DNA of 64,000 nt, taken from Ipomoea triloba. Lineage: Eukaryota; Streptophyta; Magnoliopsida; Solanales; Convolvulaceae. The position numbers and the translations under genes were made by a program. The DNA lies in the NCBI RefSeq assembly GCF_003576645.1, contig NC_044919.1:20793027-20857026 (forward strand), in the 5' to 3' direction. Below, in pieces: positions 11,296 to 21,847 of the stretch; position 1 is the stretch's first letter, and the number at the start of each line of letters is the position of its first letter. The notes under the pieces are model-generated. The model made no database searches, was not told the DNA's origin, and saw only the letters and a program-made list of their open reading frames with translations.

Positions 11296-13529
11296 TGTAA
11301 CACCTCGATATTTTAAATAATTCTTATTTCAATAAAATATTCTTGAGAATAAACTTTATCTATTTAATTAATTATTTATTTTCTTTCAATCCTAAATATT
11401 TTAACTCGAATACTTTCAAAAACAAATTATTCTTGCTTCAAAGTTCAAATAAATTATTTTATACCTCATAATATTATTACCCAAAATCATTATTCTAAAC
11501 TCCTATTTTATTAAGCTTTTACAATGAAATTATATATGTAATTTAACTTCCTACATTAAATTTTTGTCGAGGATAATTAAATATTTTAAACTCTTTATTA
11601 TAAATGATTTGGTAAGAAATATTTATATATTTATTTATGGTTTTAAAAGTTCTATTCAAAGGATAAATTTATTTATCAAAATTTTGTCTTAAAAGTCTAT
11701 CTGAGACGAACCTGTGATCCTTATATTATTGTTGTGAGCCTAAGTTTGAACTCAAAACTATTCATGACCCAATCTACTAGCCCAAATTATTTAATCTCCT
11801 AAGCCTAATTAGTTTTTTTAGCCCAATTTACTCAAGCCCAAGACAAAATTTAACCTAGGTATATATATATGAATTTGTACATTGTTTCCTTCTTGAATGT
11901 TCATTACCAAAGCCTAAACTAGCAGCCCTAGTCTCCCTTCTCGCTTCTCCCTATCGCGTCTCTCTCTCCCTTTGCGTTTTATTGGCCGGCGAACCACCAT
12001 GAACTCCGGCGGCGAACAGAGGGACGGAGCGGCAGACCGGAGACCGTGGCTCCTGTCTTTCCGGCGAGAGCAGAGTCAAGGAATTGCGTGAGTGGTTACC
12101 ATTAAAGGGAAGAAGCAATTCTGTAGAAAAGATTGAATTTTGAAAATTAGGTAATTGTTTAGAGCTTCGCTGTTTTAGTTATTAAGCTTTAATTCTTGGA
12201 TTATCTTTCTAAGTATTTTGTGATTAAAATTTATTTATTTATTCTTTAAATTCTTAATGGCTTTGAGACAATGGTGTCAAATATATGTATGCTAGTTTGA
12301 ACAACTATTGATGATTATGAAGAAGATGGATTACAGTGGCAAGTAGCATATTAAGGATGAACTAATAATGGATTAAGAGGTAATGACCTTGCTTATGGTT
12401 TAATTATTGTGAATTAGTGTTAATGATGATTAGGATTTGTGAGTATTAGTAATTATGGATTATGATTTAATAATTAATGATGGATTAACAGTGGAGTTAA
12501 GGAAGTAATCAAGCTCTAGTTATAGTGATTAAGTGCTAATGATAGTTATTAAGGTTTAATGGTTGGTTTAATAGATTAAAGGGGGATTATGATTTAATAA
12601 TGAAGATTAGTGATGCGAATATGATGATTTAATGGTGTTGATGATGGTGGAAGTTGTTGAAGAATATCATGACTAAAGAATAACTATCTATTATTAGTTA
12701 ATGATGGATTACAAGATTAGTAGTTACTAATGAGTATAGTTAATGTTTAAGAGTGATTAAGGTTAATTGTTGGATTATGGGTGACTAAATATTGATTTCG
12801 GATTGTGACGGATTATTATGAGGTGGTTGTTGATGATGCTTGAATATTATACATGGGTCATGAACTAATGAGGAATGGATTATGATTTAATGGAACTTGA
12901 TTATGAATTGAAAAATATTAAAAGATGATTACTAGCTAATGAGGGTGATTAGTTAAATAATGGTTACTTGATAATAGTTATGGACTAATGATAAAGCTTA
13001 ATAGTGATTAAAGGTCATTTATGGATTTATTATTAATGATGAAGGTTATGGACTATGGATAGAATTAATGACTTAAATAAAATTTATTAAAGTTAGTAAT
13101 GATTTTTGGATAGTTATGGGTTATTATTGGAGGTACGAGGATTATTATTGACGGTGGAGAAAGGTGTTGGAATTCTTGTTAATAAAAGATGAAGAAGATT
13201 GGACTAATGGAGTATTGATGGGTTAAGATAATTGTTATGAGACTACTATGATGGAATGGGTTCGCCTGGCTATTAATATTAGTAGTAATAGTTAATGAAT
13301 AAAGATTGGTTGGTTCGCAGGTTTCCTATTGAAGTGGTTAGCTTGAGAGTTGAGCCTAAGATCGGTTGTTAGAGCTTGAGCTTGAGGTAAGTTTCTATGT
13401 CCGTCAAAACTACTTTGCCTTATCTTGTTTGTTCTAATCTATGAAGTTTATGTATATGTGTATCTAAATGTTGTTTGTGTTTGGTGTTATTAATGCCTCA
13501 AACCTTGGATACATGTGTGTATATACATT

Positions 13530-13893
13530 ATTATTATTATTATATATGCCTGAGATGGGCCATTATTATTATTAAGCCTGAGATAGGCCATTATTATTAT
13601 TATATATGCCTGAGATGAGCCATTATTATTATTAAGCCTGAGATGGGCCATTACTATTATTAAGCCTGAGATGGGCCATTACTATTATTAAGCCTGAGAT
13701 GGGCCATTATTATTATATATGCCTGAGATGGGCCATTACTAATATTAAGCCTGAGATGGGCCATTATTATTAATATATATGCCTGAGATGGGCCATTATT
13801 ATTATTATATATGCCTGAGATGGGCTATTATTATTATTAAGCCTGAGATGGGCCATTACTATCATTAAGCCTGAGATGGACTATTATTATTAC
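13530..13893 (+). repeat. Minisatellite with unit GCCTGAGATGGGCC plus an ATT run
   Basis: About 11 copies of GCCTGAGATGGGCCATTA followed by two to four ATT triplets, or by ATATAT, repeat every 30-40 bp inside the LTR. Further diverged copies (GCTTGAGATGAGC) continue to the right of the inserted MITE, to about 14240. The array therefore existed before the MITE entered it. Confidence 0.9.
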
Positions 13894-14170
13894 GGCAAAT
13901 TATTGTGTGGACCATGGTCCACACAGCTATGTGGACCATAATCAAATGTACATTTTTAATGTACCAAATGTACATTATTTTTGTACTGAATGTACATTAT
14001 TTTTATGCTATAAATATAATGTACATTCAGTACACAAATAATGTACATCCTCTGAATATAATGTACATTATTTTTATACTGAATGTACATTATTTTTATA
14101 TTGAATGTGCATTATTTAATAGTATGGTCCACACAGCTGTGTGGACCATGGTCCACACAATAATGATTGT
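13894..14170 (+). mobile_element. 277-bp hAT-like MITE with palindromic ends, copy 1
   Basis: The element is flanked by an 8-bp target duplication, ATTATTAC (13886-13893 and 14171-14178). One end has GGCAAATTATTGTG, the other CAATAATGATTGT. Each end carries overlapping palindromes, TGTGTGGACCATGGTCCACA and GTCCACACAGCTGTGTGGAC or variants. The middle is AT-rich with many TGTACAT words. There is no ORF. Eight-bp duplications are typical of hAT. It sits in the GCCTGAGATGGGCC minisatellite. Confidence 0.85.
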
Positions 14171-15005
14171 ATTATTACTAAGCTTGAGATGAGCTACTAT
14201 TATCATATAAACTTTAAATGAGTTACTATTGTTATATAAGCTTGTTGATGAGACTTTTGTTATGCTTTGTTTTCTTCTTGTGTCTATACTTATGTATATA
14301 TTGAGTTATTGAAGTTATCATATGCTTGAGAATTGTTCTTGTGGAGTTATGCCTTTTACTAGAGTCGAATTTGTTTACCATACGAAATAAATGATTGTAT
14401 GAGGAGAAGTTTGCTCTTAAATGAAGTTCTTGCATTAGTTTAATGTTGGCTTATGTATATTGCACTTTGATTTGACACTTCACAAGTGTTCTACTCTCTA
14501 CAAACGATTTACTCCTTTCCTATATTTATATTCCAAGTCTCATAGTATTCGTTTTAAAACTATCTTTTAAAAGTATATTATTTCCAGACTAAATGTAAAT
14601 ATTTTACGGGGCAAAATGAACCTTACTTAGCATTTTATGCTAATTTTGTTTGTTTGTGTTTTCCAAACCTTAATGTTTTCAGGATTTGATAAAAGTGACT
14701 CGTTTTGAGAGCGCGATGTAGAGCTAGGTGCCATTGGAGTTGTCTCTTGGTTTAAACGGATTAGTTTAGAATCCAAATTGTTGTATCATAGTTGATTTTA
14801 ATCTAGATAGAAAATTGTTGTAATATGGATTGTGGTTAGAAAGCTTTGTAGCATGTGCGTTTGGGTTTAGTTGGTTGCCCAAGCGTGGCATAACATCCCA
14901 TTTGTTTAGAGTTTGAATTCGCTTCCGCATTTATTTTCAATATGGTTAGTAAGGAGGATTGATTATTTATGTTTAATCCTGTATTAGAAATTTGGGGGTG
15001 TTACA

Positions 15006-15735
15006 GAGAGTGAGGACGAGGATCACATTGAAATAGTGTGGGAAGATGAAAAACCCACACAAGGTAAGACTCTCACTCCAACTCTTATCGAAAGTTCTTA
15101 TAACGGTTGTGAGGATGATTCCTTTATACTTCATGATAATTTTGATAAATGTTATAAAGTTCCTTTTTGCTCATGGGAGTATGATTCCTTGCAATTATGT
15201 GATGATAATTAGGGGAGTGAGGATGATGAAAAATCTTTTTATTCTTGTGAAAGCGAGTTCTATGATTATGATGACCCTACTGGGGAGGATAGAGAATTAT
15301 TAGGGATCATAGAAGTAAAAAGGGAACAAGGGGAAAGGATTGTCACCATTGACAATCCAAAAGAACAAGAGTGGAAAGAGAACGCTTTAGATGCGATAGA
15401 CGGTGGAGAAAGTGTTCATTGGGAGACCTTTAAGGACAAATTTTTAGGGGATGGAACATGTGATGAGAAGGGAGAAGAAGGGCACACTACCCTTAAACAT
15501 CTTAGGATAGTGCCCTGTGCTTATTTATTAATAAACTATGTTTTCCCCTTCCTTGCTTTTGAATTCAAGGATATTCCCCACCTCCGGGCATACCTTGAAG
15601 CCAAGGTTCATGGGACGCTTGGTCGGGTCCCTAAATCGGTGTGCCTCGAAGGATAGGACATACCACGTCTGGCCGGAGACATTAAACCATGGCGCATTTG
15701 GGAGGCAGTCCCAATGTTATCTTATATTTCATTAA
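15006..15735 (+). pseudogene. Acidic ORF remnant of the ATHILA-like element
   Basis: Starting directly after the LTR end at 15005, one frame is open for about 240 codons except for a TAG near 15208. It begins ESEDEDHIEIVWEDEKPTQ, is very acidic and ends in KVHGTLGRVPKSVCLEG. No polymerase, integrase or protease motifs are visible. It is probably the continuation of the element's first ORF region across the nested insertion at 9325-15005. The whole pol gene appears to be missing, so this copy is non-autonomous. Confidence 0.45.
15650..15716 (+). other. Conserved non-coding motif after the acidic ORF (copy 1)
   Basis: The stretch GTCTGGCCGGAGACATTAAA, followed by CATGGCGCATTTGGGAGGCA, has a clear partner at 18548-18596. 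It can fold as short hairpins (GTCT/AGAC and GGGAGGCAGTCCC). Sequences of this kind occur after ORFs of plant ATHILA/Tat elements. Their function is unknown to me. Confidence 0.6.
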
Positions 15736-15904
15736 GTTTTTTCTTATTATTGATAGTATACTCTTCTTTTTTCGTTGTTTCAATAATGTTTCTATAATCT
15801 CGGTTGAGCTAACAAGTACAGATCATCCATCCGAGAGTCATTAATTGCCCACAATCGATCAACAAACACCGTCATTTCACAAAAGAAGGGAGAAAGATCA
15901 AGGT

Positions 15905-16240
15905 AAAAATTTTGCACATCACGTCTTCCACGCCTGCCACCACGCGTGTGAGCAGGCGTGGAACAAATCCAGTAAGCTGCCATGCCTGCCACCACGCGTG
16001 TGAGCAGGCGTGGGAACAAACCAGTGAGCTGCCACGCCCACCACCACGCGTGGTGACGTGCGTGGACGGGCACCAGATTTTTCGTGGAAATTTCGCGCGA
16101 AGTAGTTTAAAACCCTTCCCCACCCCATTTCTTCACCACCACGAGCTAATATCACTCTCAAGCTGAAAACACACAACTCCAAAGCATTTCCTTCCAAGTT
16201 TTTTCAACTTCTCTTGATCTTCCTAAGTCATTTCTAAGGT
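15905..16240 (+). promoter_or_regulatory. LTR-like GC block with ACGCGT palindromes before the ORF1-like gene
   Basis: Three copies of CACGCGTG-type palindromes lie in two tandem units of about 62 bp (CACGCGTGTGAGCAGGCGTG...). The same type of block stands just upstream of the TATA box in the ATHILA-type LTRs at 20335-20425, 40020-40110 and, inverted, 21535-21630. Here it is followed by a weak TATA-like TTTAAAACCC (about 16107) and a CT-rich leader ending in AAG/GTAAGAAC (16238). A predicted leader intron at 16239-16846 ends in CTATAG four bases before the ATG at 16851. This suggests an internal promoter for the next ORF, but no transcript data are available. Confidence 0.4.
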
Positions 16241-16850
16241 AAGAACATATCTTCTTTTGCTATTACTTGCTTGTATAAAGAGCTTATTCTCCTTGAAGCA
16301 TATATCCATGGGTTTTTCTTGTTTAAATTTTTCTTGAGATATATTGCTAGGAAATGACTTATTAGACTTGTAATAGGCCTACATTGCTTTTATTTAGTAG
16401 AAATTCCATGTTTTACCATATCTTTGTGACTAGATCTTAAAATTCTATGATTTGGGCATTTTCTTGTCATGATGAGATCCATGATGATATAGTGGCATGG
16501 TTGGTAAAGTTTGCAACTTTCCTACTCATTAGGTACCACATTGTTATATCCAACATGTTATTTGGTCCAATTTGAACTTTTATATTTTCTCCATTTTTCA
16601 ACCTCATGCTAGTCTTGAGGAAGAAGATGAAGTTGACCATTTTGTTGACTTTTTGAGTATGGATTGATTATAGAGTGTAATGAGCTGATCATTGTATGAG
16701 TATGATAAAATTGTTGATAAAATGCTAAGAAGATGTTACATGCAATGAGATTATTTGGTCTTTTCTTTATGTGCAATATTGTTCGAGCTTATATTAAAAG
16801 TGGAGAATATTTTCCTTGTATGGTGTTTCGCTTGACTATGCTATAGGAAA

Positions 16851-17780
16851 ATGTCTTCCCCAACTTCATTTGCGCAACAAGTGGCTCAAAGAATCCATAA
16901 AGGAAAAGCACCTGAGGATGAAAGCAGCAGGAAGAACACGAGAACTGAATACATTGAGGTGCCAACTGGGAATCAAATTCTGTTAATGACGCCGGCTATG
17001 CTGAGTCGGTATAAGCAATTGCTGAACTTCCCAATAGTGCAATGGAAGTACGTTGACTTGACTGTTCTAGAAGAATTTGAATGCAAGTACGGGCTTGAAA
17101 GATTGATCCAAGAGCCCTATTGGAATCATTTGTTGAGTTTGAGACAAGATACCTTCATTCCTCTGGTCCACGAGTTTATTGCAAGTTTACATGTCGAAGG
17201 AGTGACCGGAGACCTCTATAGCCCGACAATCAAGTTCCGGCTCTTTAACCAAGATCACCACATTTCGGCTAATAACTTGGGAGTTCTCTTGGGATTCTAT
17301 GAAGAAGGCGACCAGTCGAAGCACTGGTATAGGAGGCTAAAACATGATTTCGGAGATAGAGACACCCCAAGGAAATATTGGGCGATGATTGCAAAGCCGG
17401 GCATTGATTGGGTTGGGTCCAGAGTGAGAGTCTTTCACATCGTGAGGGAAGACTTGAGAGTTTTATGGAAGGTAATCGCGCATTCTTGGGAAGGAAGACC
17501 GGAGGCTTATGATCGAGTCTCCAAGACAGAGTTGTTTATGTTGTGGAGTATGGATACGGGTAGCTCCGTAAATATGAGCTTGATATGCAAGAATTGGCTC
17601 ATTGCCCAGCAGCAGGAGTCAACAAGGGCAATCTTTATAGGCCCTTTGGTAACCCGACTGTGCGTTGCTTTGGGTCACCAAATGAAGATGCATTGGTTTG
17701 AGCATAGATTGCAGGGGGCACACATCGTTCCCTTATTAGGACGTCGCAAGGCTAAATCTAAGACATCTAGCGTGAACTAG
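16851..17780 (+). CDS. ATHILA ORF1-like retrotransposon protein
   Basis: The 309-codon frame starts MSSPTSFAQQVAQRIHKGKA with a basic, polar N-terminus. The core resembles the ATHILA ORF-1 family: a helical block around residues 60-110 (FECKYGLERLIQEPYWNHL, then FIPLVHEFIASLHVEG) and the block IKFRLFNQDHHISANNLG then VLLGFYEE around 125-150. The family is found after gag-pol in ATHILA-type elements. Its role is unknown; it is sometimes compared with envelope-like genes. No signal peptide or membrane segment is visible. The TAG at 17778 may be a relic stop, because an in-phase Pro/Ser-rich tail seems to continue in another frame after it, now broken by a stop, a frameshift and a MITE. The ATG follows a predicted leader-intron acceptor. 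Confidence 0.6.
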   Translation: MSSPTSFAQQVAQRIHKGKAPEDESSRKNTRTEYIEVPTGNQILLMTPAMLSRYKQLLNFPIVQWKYVDLTVLEEFECKYGLERLIQEPYWNHLLSLRQDTFIPLVHEFIASLHVEGVTGDLYSPTIKFRLFNQDHHISANNLGVLLGFYEEGDQSKHWYRRLKHDFGDRDTPRKYWAMIAKPGIDWVGSRVRVFHIVREDLRVLWKVIAHSWEGRPEAYDRVSKTELFMLWSMDTGSSVNMSLICKNWLIAQQQESTRAIFIGPLVTRLCVALGHQMKMHWFEHRLQGAHIVPLLGRRKAKSKTSSVN

Positions 17781-17877
17781 GGAGGATGACAAGATGGCGA
17801 GTGATCATTCCGACACGCCAATGACATCTCCAGGATTCTCACCTTCACCGATGTGATTTCTTTCCCCATCTCCCCCT

Positions 17878-18154
17878 ACAATCATTATTGTGTGGACCAT
17901 GGTCCACATAGCTGTGTGGACCATACTATCAAATAATGCACATTCAATATAAAAATAATGTACATTCAGTATAAAAATAATGTACACTATATTTAGGGGA
18001 TGTACATTATTTGTGTACTGAATGTACATTATTTTTGTAGTATAAATATAATGTACATTCAGTACAAAAATAATGTACATTTAGTACATTAAAAATGTAC
18101 ATTTTATTATGGTCCACACAGCTGTGTGGACCATGGTCCACACAATAATTTGTC
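17878..18154 (-). mobile_element. 277-bp hAT-like MITE with palindromic ends, copy 2
   Basis: It has the same length and ends as copy 1 at 13894 but lies in the opposite orientation. It is flanked by the 8-bp duplication CTCCCCCT (17870-17877 and 18155-18162). The ends again carry stacked palindromes (TGTGTGGACCATGGTCCACA). It separates the ATHILA ORF1-like frame from its Pro-rich tail. It therefore entered after the retrotransposon did. Confidence 0.9.
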
Positions 18155-18405
18155 CTCCCCCTGAGATGTATTCACCTCTGGACTCATCGATGTATTCTCC
18201 ACCACCTCGCGAGACTGCACCGCCCGTACCTCCACCACAAGTTGATGAACAAACTTCCCAGTCTGCAAGCTTTAACATTCCAAGCTGGTTCATCCCAGTC
18301 ACAGATTGGAGATCTCTCCAGAACTTCCAATATCAGTTGCACTTAGAACAAATGCAGAAGCTGGAGGAAATTGCAAGAGAAATCAAGACCAACAAGAAGA
18401 TGTGA
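18155..18405 (+). pseudogene. C-terminal tail of the ATHILA ORF1-like protein, split off by a MITE
   Basis: After the MITE a frame reads EMYSPLDSSMYSPPPRETAP and then ...SWFIPVTDWRSLQNFQYQLH, ending in a charged helix (LEQMQKLEEIAREIKTNKKM) before a TGA at 18403. Pro/Ser-rich tails followed by a short coiled-coil-like helix fit the end of such retrotransposon proteins. The matching sequence left of the MITE (17785-17877) is in the same phase but contains a TGA at 17854, so the tail was already broken. Confidence 0.5.
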
Positions 18406-18544
18406 AGAGAGTGGGGCGCACAAGAAAGAAAAATGATGATGAATTTGTGCTTGATGTTTCAAAACTATGATTGTGGACAATCCTTTTATTTTTGTTTTTG
18501 TTTTTGTTTTTGATCATATTCCTATTTATATTTTGTTTTGCACG

Positions 18545-18600
18545 TTTCGTCTAGCCAAAGACGTTAAACGTGGAGCTCGTGGGAGGCAACCCACGCATAA
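18545..18600 (+). other. Conserved non-coding motif after the ORF1-like gene (copy 2)
   Basis: GTCTAGCCAAAGACGTTAAA followed by GTGGGAGGCAACCCACGC repeats the motif at 15650-15716. The second part is a perfect short hairpin (GTGGG...CCCAC). It lies about 140 bp after the ORF end. The order ORF, then motif, is the same in both places. Confidence 0.6.
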
Positions 18601-18605
18601 GAAGA

Positions 18606-20110
18606 AGAAGAGACCACTCCACCTTCATCCAGAGAACCAATTTTTGAAAGGTAGAATCTAAATTCTTCATTCATTTCTTTATCTTTATTCTAACCCAATT
18701 TTGAAGGGCAAGAAAGGATTGTACATGCTTTTAATGGGGATGCGCTTTGTGAGTATTTCTTTTATCCACTTTGCAAAATAGATGCCCTGTTTGACTTATG
18801 ATAGCTATACATTGTTTTGATTCACGTATGATGAGCTGCATGACATTGTTATGTCGGATGTGATTTCATTAAAATTTGAATTGTTCTAGCCCGAAACACT
18901 TTTAAGTGTGGAAAAGGAGCTTTTGTAGATACCCTTTAAACCCTATTCCTTTTTCCACCGATCCTCATGGCAACATCGAGGACGATGTTCACTTTTAAGT
19001 GTGGAAAGGATATATGTTTCTTGAAATAGTTGATTGACTGAGTGATAAGGTATAGGAACTAGAGGGCGTGTTATTACCAATACTATCTATAGGAGGGCTC
19101 CTAACCTTGTGCCAAATACGAATGTTTTAAATATGCTTTGGAAGTTACACTTTACACCAATTTGCAAAACTTGACCCAAAATTGAAATTTTTTTGTGTGC
19201 TTGCATGTTCTTCACCTTGTATTTTGTTCGGACCTTAGTCAAGGATCTCTCGAAGTGGGAGTGTGTACCCCCTGAGTTTTAGAAAGATAAAAATTGTGAA
19301 GCCCGGAAATTGAACTAATCTTAGCAGGACATGGGGCAAAAGGAGAGCCTTAGAGTGAGCTTTGAGTGAAAAAAAATCCCTACTCCCTAGAAAAAGGCAT
19401 GAGGGGTTGATATGGTGAAGAGTAAAAAGGCAAAGGCCACTCTTAGAGATAAAACCAGAGGTGAGCCATCTTGCCAGGATACGGGGTAACCATTGCACCA
19501 TCTTCGAAAAAGCATGGGGCTCCATGTGAAGTCGGTTATCCCAAAGAGATCCTGGAAGATGAGAAGAATTGAGAGGAGGAGAGCCGCCTCGCTAGGATTC
19601 AGGCACCCATTGCACTGTCTTCGAAAAAGCATGGGGCTCCATGTGAAATCGGGTCGCCCGATGACGTTATCCTAGGATGTGAGAAAATAGAGTGATCGCC
19701 CAAGCCATGGCGATGAGCGGTCCATGTCCCTGCCCTCACTTATTTTTACGAAAAGGGGCTTTGGCGTTTTGGTTGGAAATTGGCTAGGGGGTGCACATCG
19801 TTCCCACTAGTCGGATCGGCTGGAGGCCCCTAGAAAATGCAAGGTGAAACCCTTTTGTTATTTGCATGCTTGAAAGGTGTGAATAAAACTTTTTATGTTA
19901 TATCCATCTCTTGAGACCTTCACTTCCTTAGCATATTTCTTACATTTGGTCGGCATGAGTTTAGTAGTCTTGGTAGATAGTGTAGGGGATTTCACTCACT
20001 TCATTCTAAATGCCCGCACACCACTTGATTGATCAACCGATGAGAGTGCATACTATTCTTGGTGCTTATATGATTAGAGTTTAGAAAAGTATGTTTAAGT
20101 GTGGAAACTT
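18606..20110 (+). other. Non-coding 3' region of the ATHILA-like element, ending in the purine tract
   Basis: No ORF is supported here. The region holds three copies of a PPT-like word TTTAAGTGTGGAAA (about 18900, 18990 and 20093). The last one abuts the LTR start at 20111 and is the likely primer for plus-strand synthesis. CATCGAGGACGATGTTCAC at about 18976 resembles the stretch found near this point in other ATHILA elements. A 117-bp unit containing CATTGCAC and TCTTCGAAAAAGCATGGGGC is repeated in tandem at 19491 and 19608. Confidence 0.6.
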
Positions 20111-21382
20111 TGATAAGCACCAAGAATAGTACATAAAAAGGGTCTAAAATTGGATAAGATATAAAGTTCTACCACCCGATTATAACAATTTCATGCATTT
20201 TAAGCTCGGATGTGATCAAAATCTTCTAACATTGATTTTAGGAAAAGTTTTGAAGTATTTTACAGTTCGGAAAGGCATTTGAAGCAAAACAAAGCAAAAG
20301 GCAAACGAAGCCGCAAAGCAGAATCTTCCCACGTAGCCCAACACGCGTGTGGAGGGGCGTGGAACATTTCCAGTAGCCTTCCACGCCCTCCACCACGTGT
20401 GGTGGCATGCGTGGTCGGGCCACAAAGGGCCACTTCGGGAGTTTTGTCTTTTTGTCACCTATATAAACCCCTTTTTCCCAAAACCTAAGGGAGGCAGCCA
20501 TAGAATAGATTAGATCTGAAATTTCTTAGGGTTTTCTCCCCTCTTGGGGGAAAATTCCTTCCCTTTTAGATTAGATTCAAGAGCAAGATAGAGGATTGAA
20601 ATTTTCAAGAACAAGATGTAAAGGATCCATTCTTATGGGTGGTAACTCTTCTCTTCAAAGTCTTAATTTAATGCTTGTTTTCTTTGAGATTTTCATTTCT
20701 TCTTCTTGTTTCTTTATTATGTTAGAGTAGATTAGAAAGGGGATTGGTGGCCCCGAAGCTAAACTATGTGGTTGATTTGATATGAAATTGTTTGTAGAAA
20801 TGTGAGCTCTTTGAATGTTGGATGATAAACTTGTGTGGTTGATGTTCTTTAAGCTTTGTGCCTAAGTGTGACCACATTAGGTAGCAAACCCAGAGAAAGT
20901 GAGTGTGTGCGCGATAGCGGCCACTCACGAGTCCAACTCACCCACATCTCCGCCCTTAGTCCGAAAGGATGAGGTCTGAGAGGAGTGGTAGACAAGGTGT
21001 TCGATGAAATGCCCCAACCGAATGAGGATGTGGGAGTCCAAAGTGTGACGCCACTTGGTAAAGTGCCATAAACTCCCTAGTCAAATCCACGTCACTTGCT
21101 TACGAAACCATGAGACGGTAGACCACATAGGGTAGCCACGAGCCTCAATCCCCGCCTTTCCTTTTCTTTTACAAAACCATTTTCAACCTTCCAACTTCCT
21201 TACAAAATGAATCCTACCCTTAGCCATTCCCGTAACTCTTCCTATTCAACTTCCTAAATGCCAACATATATTCGTTCCAATTTGTCATCCTGGAGAGACG
21301 ACACTCGGGGAGTCTTGACTCTTCGTTTTACCACATTCCATACCACCTACATCCACCTCACCCTAGACAAACAATCCTGTCA
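20111..21382 (+). mobile_element. 3' LTR of the ATHILA-like element
   Basis: It runs from TGATAAGCACC to ATCCTGTCA, 1272 bp with TG...CA ends. It follows the purine tract, and its last 260 bp match the 5' LTR remnant at 8251-8523. A TATA box (TATATAAA, 20460-20467) lies after the ACGCGT-type GC block (20335-20425). The leader begins with AAACCTAAGGGAGGCAGCC. The right flank is an inverted piece of a sister LTR, so this copy seems to have inserted into another LTR of its own family. Confidence 0.85.
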
Positions 21383-21847
21383 TCTATCTAAAGAAAAATG
21401 GAGTTTTCCCCCAAGAGGGGAGAAAACCTAAAGGAACTTCAGATCTAAATCTATTTTCTAGCTGCTAGGTCTCCTCAACTTTCTGAAAAAGGGGTTTAAA
21501 TAGGCAACACGAAGCCAAAAATCCCGAAATGGCCCTTGTGGCCAGACCACGCCAGCACCATGCATGGTTGGGGGTGTGGACAGCTACTGGAATTGATCCA
21601 CGCCACCCACACGTGTGTTGGCTGCGTGGATGGTTCCTGCTTGATGGATTCCTTGCTTTTTGCTCTGTTTTGGCCTTGAATCCCTTTTCGATCTGTGGAT
21701 ATAACTTCAAAACTTCTTCTAAAGTTATGTTAGATGTTTTTGATCACATCTGAGTTAAAAATGCACGAAATTGTTATAAATGGGTGGCAAACTTCCTATT
21801 CTATCCTACTTTTGACCCTTAACTTATACTATTCTTGGTGCTTATCA
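21383..21847 (-). mobile_element. Inverted 5' part of a second ATHILA-type LTR
   Basis: Read on the minus strand from 21847 it begins TGATAAGCACCAAGAATAGTA and follows the first ~470 bp of the LTR at 20111: GC block, TATA-like region and the CTCCCCTCTTGGGGGAAAA leader. Similarity is clear but imperfect, so it is an older or different subfamily copy. It stops exactly where the plus-strand LTR ends. Confidence 0.75.

Larger units (their letters stand above)
11296..15005 (+). mobile_element. Long LTR of a chromovirus-type Ty3/gypsy element (3' LTR)
   Basis: It runs from TGTAACACCTCG to GGGGTGTTACA and follows a typical purine tract, so it is a 3' LTR of about 3.7 kb, including a 277-bp MITE and its 8-bp duplication. 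Such lengths are known in the Tekay/Del group. A TATA-like run at about 11861 precedes a pyrimidine-rich leader. The stretch 12290-13300 is a cryptic simple sequence built on GATTA/AATGATGG words. The five bases on either side do not match, so this is not a clean solo LTR. Confidence 0.65.

Noticed and set aside
13530..13893. Regularly spaced repeats that could suggest a CRISPR array
   Set aside because: The spacers are only ATT/AT runs, the unit length varies, and the context is a plant LTR. It is a minisatellite.
11291..15010. Clean solo LTR with target duplication at 11296-15005
   Set aside because: The five bases on each side (TGGAT and GAGAG) do not match, and a purine tract precedes the left end, so it is a 3' LTR of a larger, damaged element.
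15792..16197. Open frames on both strands of 83-93 codons
   Set aside because: They are by-products of the palindromic ACGCGT repeat block and mirror each other on the two strands.
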